A stretch of 64,000 bases of DNA from Shewanella corallii (GTDB taxonomy: Bacteria; Pseudomonadota; Gammaproteobacteria; Enterobacterales; Shewanellaceae): NCBI RefSeq assembly GCF_023349125.1, contig NZ_JAKIKT010000002.1:372001-436000 (forward strand). The letters are read 5' to 3'. The notes under the pieces were generated by a model. It had not been told where the DNA came from. It ran no database searches and worked only from the letters and a program-made list of their open reading frames with translations. Made by a program: the position numbers and the translations under genes. Shown in pieces: positions 9,218 to 17,544 of this stretch. Each line of letters opens with the position of its first letter. The first letter of the stretch is position 1.

Positions 9218-9246
9218 CCAGAGGTCGTGCCGATTTCTGGGACGGT

Positions 9247-9501
9247 TTAGCTGAGACACTGCGCCAATTGACGACGACTCCCCGCAGACATAAGACAACC
9301 CCGTTCTTCATCTGATGCCACCTTGCATTCAGCCATCATGGCTGCAATGCTCGGAGACTTGACTCCCTGAATAAACTTCACATGTTCAACAACAGCCGGA
9401 CACTGCTCAACCGGCACCTTCTTGTCCTTTCCGTGAGCAGATATCAAAATACTGACGCCAATTAATGAGGTCATTACCAGCATCGGTAACTTCACCGTCA
9501 T
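9247..9501 (-). CDS. Small exported four-cysteine protein, paralogue of 8607-8855
   Basis: An 84-residue protein with an N-terminal hydrophobic segment (LPMLVMTSLIGVSILISAHG) that reads as a signal peptide without a lipobox cysteine. AAGGACAG precedes the ATG at 9501. The mature part has the same four-cysteine layout as the lipoprotein at 8607-8855 and shares EERGC and QLAQC with it. The pair most likely arose by duplication, with one copy lipid-anchored and one soluble. Function is unknown. Confidence 0.72.
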   Translation of the reverse strand: MTVKLPMLVMTSLIGVSILISAHGKDKKVPVEQCPAVVEHVKFIQGVKSPSIAAMMAECKVASDEERGCLMSAGSRRQLAQCLS

Positions 9502-9890
9502 GCTTCTGTCCTTCCATGGAAACCAAACCCATGAATAAGCCTAGACAAGAATATCCCTGCCAGCGAATCTGTCTTTGAATATTCACATCCCTCATAGAAT
9601 CTACTGCTGGTTCAAACCAGAAAAGAGCACAATGTAATATCAGACGATTGAAAGCCATCAAAGCGAATGCAACATTATGATACAAATGAGAATCACCACA
9701 GGATTCATACGCTTGTATGCAGAGAAAACGGCAGAATAATGAATACATAGAGATGCAATAGAACAGGATTTACATTCAAAATCGAATTGACTTGCAGCTT
9801 GTAATGGCGCAACACTAAAACCCCTAAGCAAAATGAACCATTAACATACTTTTGACTGACGCAAGCTCAACCAAAGTAACGGACTACGCC
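9502..9890. other. Intergenic region without a gene
   Basis: An AT-rich stretch between the exported protein and the CadC-like regulator. No coding signal, RNA gene or clear repeat is visible. It should hold the divergent promoters of both flanking genes, but I cannot point to strong -35/-10 boxes. Confidence 0.5.
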
Positions 9891-10766
9891 ATGCCTGAAC
9901 ACCATCAAGCGCTGAACTTTGCAGGGTTCGTGATTTCTGTAGAAACAAATCAGCTGTTTTATGAGGGTAAGGCCATCGCCATAGAATCCCGCCAGTTGAA
10001 ATTGCTGGAATTGCTGGCGCTTGCGTATCCGGAAATGGTGAGCAAACAAGAGTTAATGGATATCTTGTGGCCAGAGACTGTGGTCAGTGAAGCTTCCCTC
10101 TCCAGGCTTATATCAGATACCCGCAAATTACTGGGAACTCTGGGTGCCAGAAAGGACCTGATAACCACAGTGCACAGACGGGGCTTTTGCCTCGGTGCGG
10201 AAGTACACCTAAACCAACTGAGCGAAGAGCTCCCCTCTACTTCTGAACCCAAGTCGGCAACAGCAGCGCGCTTAACTCCTGATACCAGCGACGCCGTCTT
10301 GCTGTCACGCAGATGTGTGTGGATTCTGTCGGCTATTTTATTGACCTTGCTCGGAATGATTATCTATCTGGTGGCATTTGATGACGAGCCTTCGCAAAAC
10401 AATCAGGATTATACAGGTGTCTGGCAGGTGATTTTGCAGGTACAAACCCGGGAAAGTGCGCTTAACTCTGCAGGCAAACCTGTGTGTACAGACACCCAGC
10501 AAAGATATGATGTCATGATCAACAAAAAGGATGGCAACTACTATCTGCTGCAACCTCAATTTGCTGCGAAATTGGGTGCAGATCTGAGTGAACCTGTCAT
10601 CCTGAGTCTTGAATATCCAGATGCGGGGGGCTATGTCACCACTGAGATGACCATTTCGTTTACCAGCTTAAATCGTATGAAGGGGCACAGCACCTGGGAA
10701 TGGCGGGTAAACAAGGGGTCAAAGGTGCTATGTAGCGGCGATTCCATGTTCGACGCAGTGAAATAA
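9891..10766 (+). CDS. CadC/ToxR-type membrane-anchored winged-helix regulator
   Basis: A 291-residue regulator. Residues about 8-100 form an OmpR-type winged helix (ESRQLKLLELLA, SKQELMDILW, SEASLSRLISDTRKLLG, ITTVHRRGF). A linker follows, then one membrane segment (WILSAILLTLLGMIIYLV) and a periplasmic domain of about 120 residues with two cysteines (GKPVCTD and KVLCSGD near the end). That matches one-component ToxR/CadC regulators, which sense in the periplasm and bind DNA at the membrane. I use the ATG at 9891; a TTG at 9852 in the same frame has no ribosome site. No partner gene is adjacent, so its targets are unknown. Confidence 0.82.
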   Translation: MPEHHQALNFAGFVISVETNQLFYEGKAIAIESRQLKLLELLALAYPEMVSKQELMDILWPETVVSEASLSRLISDTRKLLGTLGARKDLITTVHRRGFCLGAEVHLNQLSEELPSTSEPKSATAARLTPDTSDAVLLSRRCVWILSAILLTLLGMIIYLVAFDDEPSQNNQDYTGVWQVILQVQTRESALNSAGKPVCTDTQQRYDVMINKKDGNYYLLQPQFAAKLGADLSEPVILSLEYPDAGGYVTTEMTISFTSLNRMKGHSTWEWRVNKGSKVLCSGDSMFDAVK

Positions 10767-10823
10767 AAATGTAGCCTGAACCCGGTTGTGGCTTCCGGAC
10801 ACCGTTCAGACCACAATAGAAAC

Positions 10824-11069
10824 TTAATGCAATTGGTTTGCTCCTTTGTGTTGACCGCCCTTTCCCGCCTCGATTAATGATCTCAGGGATGTTGAATAGC
10901 TGTCATCTTGCTGCGGCCCTTTGCTGTCGTTGATTAAGCTGTTAGCCAGCAGAAATTTGAGGTTAAGGGACTCCTGCTCAAGCTCCATCCACCAAATCCA
11001 GCCAACTACCACCACAACTGAGATCATCAGCAGCAGCGCCAGCAACAGCTTGGTCTCCAGTATCATCAT
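10824..11069 (-). CDS. Small single-pass membrane protein
   Basis: An 81-residue reading frame starting with a strongly hydrophobic stretch (LLLALLLMISVVVVVGWIWW) followed by a polar, mostly helical tail. GGAGG lies about ten bases before the ATG at 11069, and an ATG directly follows the first. It faces the regulator at 9891-10766 tail to tail. No family is recognised. The hydrophobic segment and ribosome site make it plausible, but it is short and unsupported otherwise. Confidence 0.45.
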   Translation of the reverse strand: MMILETKLLLALLLMISVVVVVGWIWWMELEQESLNLKFLLANSLINDSKGPQQDDSYSTSLRSLIEAGKGGQHKGANQLH

Positions 11070-11530
11070 TCCACTCAGCCTCCCACTGCCTCTAAAAGGC
11101 AGTACTCTACGTCAGCACAATGTGTTTCGATTTAGAGTCCACTGACCTGGCAGGCCAGCTATCAAATAAAATTAACCTTATAGTTTTCAGTCGGTATCTG
11201 TATGCCGCTCATCACTTCACTGTGTTTTAGTTGTTCTCTTAGCCGGGGGCAGCCTCATGCAATCACATCCTGATTGAGGTCCGCTATCTGTCTTCCCCGT
11301 GTTGGTGAAATCACAATGGCATGCTCCCCATCTGAAAGACTTGAATATTATCTGAATAATCTTGAAAAAATATGATGCGGATGGTTTAGATGTTTTAGCC
11401 ACTTATTTGGAGACTTACGAAGTTCTGATCAGAGTAATAGGTGGGTAAAAACAGGGAGATGTTACTTTTTGGCTTTTCTAATCAAAGCTTCAGGTCCCTG
11501 ATCAACGCTGGTCAATAGCATTCATGTCTA
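11070..11530. other. Long intergenic region without a gene
   Basis: About 460 bases with stop codons in all frames and AT-rich patches around 11330-11400. I see no RNA gene, repeat or strong promoter. A perfect 8-base inverted repeat (GTTATGCA/TGCATAAC, 11569-11590) and a terminator lie just beyond it, next to the PhoD-like gene. Confidence 0.5.
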
Positions 11531-11557
11531 TTAAAAATGGCAGGGAAGATCCCTGCC
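11531..11557 (-). terminator. Intrinsic terminator after the PhoD-like gene
   Basis: The stem GGCAGGGA/TCCCTGCC with a three-base loop occupies 11539-11557, and on the minus strand it runs into ATTTTTAA. It ends the minus-strand phosphohydrolase operon. Confidence 0.8.
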
Positions 11558-11590
11558 TGAAATGAGTGGTTATGCAATGCGGTGCATAAC

Positions 11591-12634
11591 TTAATATGGT
11601 GAAATCGACTCGAGTAACAACTGCTGCGACATCACCCAATCGCCATTGGCATTTTTAAGTCCAAAAATCAATTGAGGCCCATCTTCATTCCAGTTAATCA
11701 ACAACTGGCCATAATTCACTTCCGCAGTATACTCGCCAACCCTGTGTTTGTTGGGGCTGACCTGTTTCCACTCCTGAGTCAAACCTGAACTGGTCACCTC
11801 CCAAAGTGGATAATCAAGCCCCTGCTCCACCCGGGATATTTCACCCCAATGAGTGTCACCACTTATCATCACCACACCGTTGACCTTATGCTCGCGAATA
11901 AACTTAAGCAGGCGATTTCTGTCATAGGGAAAGTTAGCCCAGGATTCCCAACCGGTAAACTCCGGCAGAAGTTGCAGGCTGGAAGCAATAATCCTGACCG
12001 CCGCCGGTTTCTTTAACTCCTGCTCCAGCCACTGCCATTGTGCTTCCCCCAGCATGCTGATATCCCCAGCAACCGGTAGATAGGGACCCTCGTTGGAAAA
12101 CCACTGACGGAGCCAATAACCAGCATAACTGCGGCTGTTCAGAGGCGGGCGATTCCATCTCAGATCGGGCATGATTACCTGAATGGAACGCTCCCCTTCC
12201 CCAAAAAAGACGGAAGTGTATATTCCATCCTTACGGCTGCGACGGGGAGAGTCATTCGGCTCCCCCCAAAAGTCGAGCATAATGTCCCTGGACGCCTGTT
12301 TTTGTTGGTACTCTCGCCCGGCATCGTTTTCGCCGTAATCATGGTCATCCCAAATGGCAATCACATCTGTGGACTCGATTAACCGGCGAAACCCGGGCTG
12401 TTGCCCCAGCTTGTCATATTTGCTTTTCAACACCGCCATATCTTCGGTGTCACCATAAATATTGTCACCAAGAAAGATAAACAGGTCTGCCTGTTCCCGG
12501 TTGATGGCATCAAAGATTGGCATAGCTTTATCCTGGTGGCTGCAGGAACCAAAGAGAATATTGAAACTCTCCAGTGGCTTTGACTGCGCCGCGGTGGACA
12601 GGCAAAACAGGAGTATCGGAAGAATCGCTCTCAT
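11591..12634 (-). CDS. PhoD-like metallophosphoesterase
   Basis: A 347-residue exported protein with a cleavable signal peptide (ILPILLFCLSTAAQS). It carries the PhoD-family metal-ligand motifs FGSCSHQD, FLGDNIYGD and WDDHDYGEND, then ISGDTHWGE near residue 252. PhoD enzymes are Ca/Fe-dependent phosphodiesterases/phosphomonoesterases of the periplasm or cell surface. The start overlaps the stop of the alkaline phosphatase-superfamily gene by four bases (ATGA), so the two are coupled. Together with that gene and the TonB receptor upstream, it suggests uptake and hydrolysis of a phosphoester. It lacks the usual PhoD N-terminal beta-rich domain, so it is a short member. Confidence 0.88.
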   Translation of the reverse strand: MRAILPILLFCLSTAAQSKPLESFNILFGSCSHQDKAMPIFDAINREQADLFIFLGDNIYGDTEDMAVLKSKYDKLGQQPGFRRLIESTDVIAIWDDHDYGENDAGREYQQKQASRDIMLDFWGEPNDSPRRSRKDGIYTSVFFGEGERSIQVIMPDLRWNRPPLNSRSYAGYWLRQWFSNEGPYLPVAGDISMLGEAQWQWLEQELKKPAAVRIIASSLQLLPEFTGWESWANFPYDRNRLLKFIREHKVNGVVMISGDTHWGEISRVEQGLDYPLWEVTSSGLTQEWKQVSPNKHRVGEYTAEVNYGQLLINWNEDGPQLIFGLKNANGDWVMSQQLLLESISPY

Positions 12635-13752
12635 GGCTTGATCACCTCACTGATAACAGCCGCACCTTCGGGATTAAACGCCTCTGCCGACTCTCCAAGC
12701 AGCGTCAATATCGTTGGGACAATCTGGGTTGAGTATATTTCTGTTTTCGGTCGCCATACGCCTACAGGTTTGATATCCGGGCCCATGGCAGCCAGCCAGA
12801 CCTTGTCTGAGCCGACAATCCCCTCAGGGAATTGCTGCAAAGATGACATATAGCCACTGAGGGCACGCCTGGATGAATGGTGTTGCCAGTCAGCTTTGGA
12901 AGACCCACGACCATGATCTGTTGTGATAATCAGGTTGGTGTTGTTTCTGTACTCAGGCATGGACTGAAGCGTATGCCACAAATCAGCGATAAAGTTATCG
13001 GTTCGTCTTGCCGCCATCAGGTATTGGTCATATTGACCGTCGTGGGCAAAATCATCAGTTTCACCATAAGCGATCACCATTACTCTGGGTTTCACCTGCT
13101 TCAAGTAATCCAGAGCATACCTGTGGGTAAAGGCATCCAGCCGCACATTATGCCAGGGCGATGGGATCTCCTTCTGCAGCTGATTAAGTAAGGCGATGTC
13201 ATCCCCCAGCGGATATCCGCTGGCCGGCATAAACCCTGCGTTAACATGTAAACCGCTGCGCTCATGATTGACTATCGCCGGGAACACATCCCAACTGCCA
13301 AACAGCGCCAGCTTTTTGCCGTACTCAGGCCTGGCCGACAACCATTCCAGAAAAGTCACATTGGCATTGGGTACTGGCGCGTTGCTGTCGATGCTCTCGT
13401 CGACAATCCCGGTAAGGATCTCACTGTAGCCGGGGTAAGAGAAGAACCAGGGATTCGCCACCGACATACCCGGCCCTTTATCCCGGTTCCCCATCAACGC
13501 CCCTTCCCGGGCAATGGTTTGCCACATAAAGTGCATCAGTACACTGCGGGCAATGGTGTGATCCTCAGCCCCGAAACGCGGAGCCATCAAGTCGGGATGT
13601 TTTACCAGGGTTTTGTCTTTCAACATCTGCTGGTCAGCACCGTAAAAGACTTCCTGCCATCTCAAACCGTCTATGGTGACCAGTACCAGATTATCCGCCG
13701 CTTTCAATGGCAAGACGCAAAGGACTGCCAGCAACATGATGAGAGTTCGCAT
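12631..13752 (-). CDS. Alkaline phosphatase-superfamily hydrolase
   Basis: A 373-residue exported enzyme. The start ATG at 13752 follows AAGGAG and gives a clean signal peptide (TLIMLLAVLCVLPLKA). The superfamily metal/nucleophile motif is VTIDGLRWQEVF near residue 25, where T is the likely nucleophile after D, and later ligands appear in YGETDDFAHDG and TTDHGRGS. This is the nucleotide pyrophosphatase/phosphodiesterase-sulfatase branch rather than classical PhoA. It cleaves a phosphate or sulfate ester in the periplasm. It is coupled to the PhoD-like gene and lies downstream of the TonB receptor, separated by a terminator. Confidence 0.85.
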   Translation of the reverse strand: MRTLIMLLAVLCVLPLKAADNLVLVTIDGLRWQEVFYGADQQMLKDKTLVKHPDLMAPRFGAEDHTIARSVLMHFMWQTIAREGALMGNRDKGPGMSVANPWFFSYPGYSEILTGIVDESIDSNAPVPNANVTFLEWLSARPEYGKKLALFGSWDVFPAIVNHERSGLHVNAGFMPASGYPLGDDIALLNQLQKEIPSPWHNVRLDAFTHRYALDYLKQVKPRVMVIAYGETDDFAHDGQYDQYLMAARRTDNFIADLWHTLQSMPEYRNNTNLIITTDHGRGSSKADWQHHSSRRALSGYMSSLQQFPEGIVGSDKVWLAAMGPDIKPVGVWRPKTEIYSTQIVPTILTLLGESAEAFNPEGAAVISEVIKP

Positions 13753-13815
13753 CCTGCTCTCCTTATAATTGTCAGTCAGGTATTTCACTCAGTTTCTATT
13801 GTTTGAGCGTAAACG

Positions 13816-13860
13816 CAAAAAGGCCCCCGGGTTCCACCAGCGCGGAAGAACCCGGGAGCC
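13816..13860 (-). terminator. Intrinsic terminator after the TonB receptor
   Basis: A GC-rich stem pairs CCCGGGTTC with GAACCCGGG, extended by GGC/GCC, and on the minus strand it is followed by TTTTT. It separates the receptor gene from the two hydrolase genes. Confidence 0.85.
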
Positions 13861-13877
13861 GATATCACAGGGCGGAG

Positions 13878-16208
13878 TTAGAAAACGCCTTTAAAGTTGA
13901 TAGATGCTGTACGTGGCGCACCAATCCAACCACCCCAGTTACCCGCTACGCCTCCGATATAGCTTTCATCGGTGACATTATTGATAACCATGTTGATCTG
14001 CAGCTCTTTCATTCCGGGCACATTGTCGACTGTTACACCGGCATAAAAATCACTGACAACGTAAGAGTCGATTGGCAGCTGATTTTTGGCATCGACAAAG
14101 CGCTCACCCACGTACTTGGATGACCAACCGGCTGAGTAAATATCTTTTGCCCAGCTCAGGGACAACACCCCCATATTTTCGGCTGAGCCTGCGACCCGGT
14201 TACCTGCAGGATAGTCTGAGTTACCGCCGACATAGGTGGAGTCGTTATAGGTATATGAGCCATAGAGAGACCACTCTTCGGTCATATCATAGTTAAAGAA
14301 GGCTTCAACACCGCTTGAGTCAATTCCGCCCACGTTTACCCAGGAGCCATTGGTACCCACCAGATAGTCGATACCGTCCGGTGAATCAGCGGAGAAGAAG
14401 TTCAAACGGTTTTCAAACTTAACATCATAGTAGGTGATGGCCGCAGAGAAACGGTCGCCGCCATAACGCAGACCGATATCAAAGTTTTCGGCCGTCTCAG
14501 GCTCAATGTTCTGCAGGGCTGAGGCGTCACGCTCCAGCACTTCATCCTTGATAGCGGCGAAGTTTTCGGCGTAACCCACAAAGGCTTCCAGGCCATTAAT
14601 CGGCAGTTGTACCACCACGCCACCGGACAGCAGCCAGTCAGAGTCAGAATCCACCTTGATGGATTCGCCGCTGAACTTGTCTTTACGCTCCAGATCCACC
14701 AGGAACTTCTTCACCCCGATGCGGGCAGACACAATGCCAAATTCAATGGCATCCTGCAGATAGAACATCTTGGTATCTACCGGATACTCCCGGTCATACT
14801 GCACCCAGTAGGGAACATGGTTGAACTCATAGCCGGCGCGGGAGTCGATCACCTTATGCCAGTCTCTGTGCTCATCACGCTGATAGTCTTCAAACCACAA
14901 ACCACCACGCAAGACGTTTTCCATATCACCTATATAGGCCATCCAGTCAAAGTCCAGATTCACACCCACACGTTGCTTCTGGTAATGGGTGTGACGAAAT
15001 GAGCCCACAGGGACAGCGCCTTCGCCATAACAACGGGGATCATACTGAGCCCCTGCCCCACCATAGGGGAAGGTAATGGAACTTTCGCAGCCGGGATTGG
15101 GTGTCAGCGTCTTGCCGTCTTTGTCGACAAAGTACAAACGGCCAATAGGGCTGCCCCCCAGATAGGTTTGATTGGTCAGCTCACTGTTGCCGTTATCACC
15201 ATCATCATTCACATCCACTATGTAGGGAGGTAACCAGTCACCACGGCCTTCGTTATCGTGGAAATACAGATTTCCGGATAGGTTGAGGTCACCAAAGCTG
15301 GTATTGGCTTTCAGGTAAGCAAGGAAGTTTTCACGATTGGTGGACCAACCACGGCGATACACCTGATCGATATAGGGAATGCCGCTCCAGTCATCTGTCA
15401 GCCGGTCCCACGCAGGGTTTACCATAAACTGCTCAGGGGTAACCCGCTGGTAGTTATCCTCATGGACATCATCGTAGGCCATGTAAGCTGTGATATCGGT
15501 ATCCTCACCGAATGAGGAGATCAACTTACCGGCAAAGTGAGTACGGGTGTTTTCCGCAGACTCATTCACCCAGTCTGTGTTGCTTGAACTGGAGGCGCTT
15601 ATCCAGGCATAAGTGTCATTGAAAATCTCGCCAGTGTTGTAACGCATAAAGTACTTACGGGCATCAAAGTCACCTATAGTCACGCTGGCAGTCATCTGCT
15701 GCTCGACAGTCGGATCAAGCGTAATAAAATTAAGGGTACCGCCCAGCGCTTCATTGGAGCGGGAAGCGATATCCGCCGTGCCCTGAGACACTTCAACCAT
15801 CTGCAGGTTTTCTGTGTCTATGTAGCGGTTGGCCTTGGCTCCACCACCATAATTGGAGTTGCCATTGGGAATGCCATCCACGGTAATCCCTATCTGCTGC
15901 TCGTCCAGATTCACCTGAAAACCACGCATCGAAATGGTGGTGGACCAATCGTCTGAGCCAAAGGTATCCCCTTCGTTGATCAGCACTCCTGGCAAATTAT
16001 CAATTGAGGCCAACACACTGGTCATCACAGACTGCTGCTTGAGCATGCTTTCATCTGTGGTGTTGTTGGAGTAATAGGTGCTCTTCCCACGCACCATAAT
16101 GCGCTCAATGGAATCGTCCTTTTGCTGCTGTTCATCCGCCGCCACGTTGGCAGAAAGTGAGGTCAGAACGGCGACTGCCAGCAGCTTTTTCCTTGTTATA
16201 GGTTTCAT
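13878..16208 (-). CDS. TonB-dependent outer-membrane receptor
   Basis: A 776-residue receptor with a signal peptide (LLAVAVLTSLSANVAA) and a TonB-box-like DDSIERIMVRG. The plug domain includes LPGVLINEG, ISMRGFQV and EALGGTLNFIT, followed by a barrel ending in aromatic INFKGVF, the usual outer-membrane signature. AGGAACCG precedes the ATG. It would import a large or scarce ligand using TonB energy. No Fur box is visible upstream, so iron is not the obvious substrate. The two phosphohydrolases downstream hint at a phosphorylated ligand, and the LysR gene upstream is a possible regulator. The ligand is not known. Confidence 0.93.
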   Translation of the reverse strand: MKPITRKKLLAVAVLTSLSANVAADEQQQKDDSIERIMVRGKSTYYSNNTTDESMLKQQSVMTSVLASIDNLPGVLINEGDTFGSDDWSTTISMRGFQVNLDEQQIGITVDGIPNGNSNYGGGAKANRYIDTENLQMVEVSQGTADIASRSNEALGGTLNFITLDPTVEQQMTASVTIGDFDARKYFMRYNTGEIFNDTYAWISASSSSNTDWVNESAENTRTHFAGKLISSFGEDTDITAYMAYDDVHEDNYQRVTPEQFMVNPAWDRLTDDWSGIPYIDQVYRRGWSTNRENFLAYLKANTSFGDLNLSGNLYFHDNEGRGDWLPPYIVDVNDDGDNGNSELTNQTYLGGSPIGRLYFVDKDGKTLTPNPGCESSITFPYGGAGAQYDPRCYGEGAVPVGSFRHTHYQKQRVGVNLDFDWMAYIGDMENVLRGGLWFEDYQRDEHRDWHKVIDSRAGYEFNHVPYWVQYDREYPVDTKMFYLQDAIEFGIVSARIGVKKFLVDLERKDKFSGESIKVDSDSDWLLSGGVVVQLPINGLEAFVGYAENFAAIKDEVLERDASALQNIEPETAENFDIGLRYGGDRFSAAITYYDVKFENRLNFFSADSPDGIDYLVGTNGSWVNVGGIDSSGVEAFFNYDMTEEWSLYGSYTYNDSTYVGGNSDYPAGNRVAGSAENMGVLSLSWAKDIYSAGWSSKYVGERFVDAKNQLPIDSYVVSDFYAGVTVDNVPGMKELQINMVINNVTDESYIGGVAGNWGGWIGAPRTASINFKGVF

Positions 16209-16411
16209 ATCGGTTCCTAAGATTAGCGATTGATGAAGTAAACCGCCGCAAGTCTAGAAACCATCAATGACGAAAAAGTGAACGTTTCTATGCAGTTCTG
16301 AAACAATAGAGGTCATTCACAGAACATTGAGACACTGTTACCGGGCAAAAACAGCTGAAAGCGGGACCTGGCGTGACAATTCGGAACAGCTCCATATCAA
16401 CAATGAATTTT

Positions 16412-17266
16412 TTATGACGCGGGAACCAAATCCCCCTGCTCATTACAGGCAGCTATCACCTCCTTTATCACGGGGTTATGACGACGGTCATTGCGAACAC
16501 TCAGGCCGATGGTTTGAACAATAGGGTCACACTTGATTGGCCTCAATTGGATCTCCGGGACATCGCGTATCTCCTGCCAGTCAGGCAACAGCGCCGCTCC
16601 TACCCCGGCAGCCACTAAAGGCCAGGCATACTCTATGGTACGAATATTGGCCCTGGGCTGGAACTTAACCCCCTGCTCAGTCATACGTCCCTTCAATCTG
16701 TCCAGCGCCTCACAGGGGCTGCGATTAATGAATGCCAAACCATCCAGCTCCTGCAGTTCAATCAACTCCTTCTGCGCCAATGGCCAGGAGGCTGGCAGCG
16801 CCAGATAATAGCTGTCGGTCCAGACTGGAATAAACTCCTGGTGGCTATCCGCTCCCGACGACAGTATGACTCTGGCATCACAGGGTTCGTTTGGGTCAAC
16901 CAGGGTTAACTCCAGATGCTCTACCCGTTCGGTGATCGCAGTCAGCAGATGGCTCATTCGTTTTGCCCCCAAAGAGCGCATCAAACCCAGCCTCAAGGGA
17001 ACGGGCGCTGGCGTATTGCTGAACAGCCCCAGTATCACCTTTTCGCCGTTTGTCATCTCCTTCACATAGGGATAAAGGCTATCTGCTGCCGCAGTAGGAA
17101 ACACACCTCTGGGATGACGGACGAACAGTTCAACGCCCAGTTGCTGCTCCAACTGGGCAATAGCAGAGGATATGGATGGCTGAGAAATGAAGCAGACCCT
17201 GGCCGCGCCACTGACACTGCCCTGCTCGTAGACAGCCTGAAAGTATTTCAGTCCCCTTAGGTCCAT
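16412..17266 (-). CDS. LysR-family transcriptional regulator
   Basis: A 284-residue LysR regulator. The N-terminal winged helix is canonical (LKYFQAVYEQGSVSGAARV, then QPSISSAIAQLEQQLGVELF). The remaining 200 residues form the two-lobed effector domain (residues about 90-280). I use the ATG at 17266 with GGAGAGG upstream; the TTG at 17281 is less likely. It is divergent from the aminomutase operon, the classical arrangement for a LysR protein that controls its neighbour, and palindromic sites lie in between. The effector may be the amino acid or an intermediate of that pathway. Confidence 0.92.
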   Translation of the reverse strand: MDLRGLKYFQAVYEQGSVSGAARVCFISQPSISSAIAQLEQQLGVELFVRHPRGVFPTAAADSLYPYVKEMTNGEKVILGLFSNTPAPVPLRLGLMRSLGAKRMSHLLTAITERVEHLELTLVDPNEPCDARVILSSGADSHQEFIPVWTDSYYLALPASWPLAQKELIELQELDGLAFINRSPCEALDRLKGRMTEQGVKFQPRANIRTIEYAWPLVAAGVGAALLPDWQEIRDVPEIQLRPIKCDPIVQTIGLSVRNDRRHNPVIKEVIAACNEQGDLVPAS

Positions 17267-17295
17267 AACCTCTCCGTACAAATTTCACCCAAGCC

Positions 17296-17349
17296 ATACA
17301 GCTTACATATGAGTGACAAAAAAGCCATAGGCAAGACCTATAGCTGTAT
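17296..17349. promoter_or_regulatory. Nested palindromes in the LysR/aminomutase intergenic region
   Basis: ATAGG-N5-CCTAT (17327-17341) is a T-N11-A LysR-type site. An outer inverted repeat, ATACAGCT (17296-17303) and AGCTGTAT (17342-17349), brackets it. Both lie 30-85 bases upstream of the LysR start codon. LysR binding is inference. Confidence 0.55.
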
Positions 17350-17544
17350 ATCAGTAAATCATATTTCTCGAAAGACCATACAAATCGTAAGGTAAAGAAA
17401 GAAGTTTTACGCCAGTTCAGGCAGCTGAGTCATAAGCGGTACAGCACTCTTTCAAACGGGAAGCTGGCAAATAAAACCCACTTATTCCTGATGCATCCTC
17501 TCTGATGCCAGGGACTGATTATTCAAATTACAGGACGCAGAATA

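Noticed and set aside
16209-16411. Fur or Pho box upstream of the first TonB receptor
   Set aside because: No sequence close to either consensus was found in this stretch.
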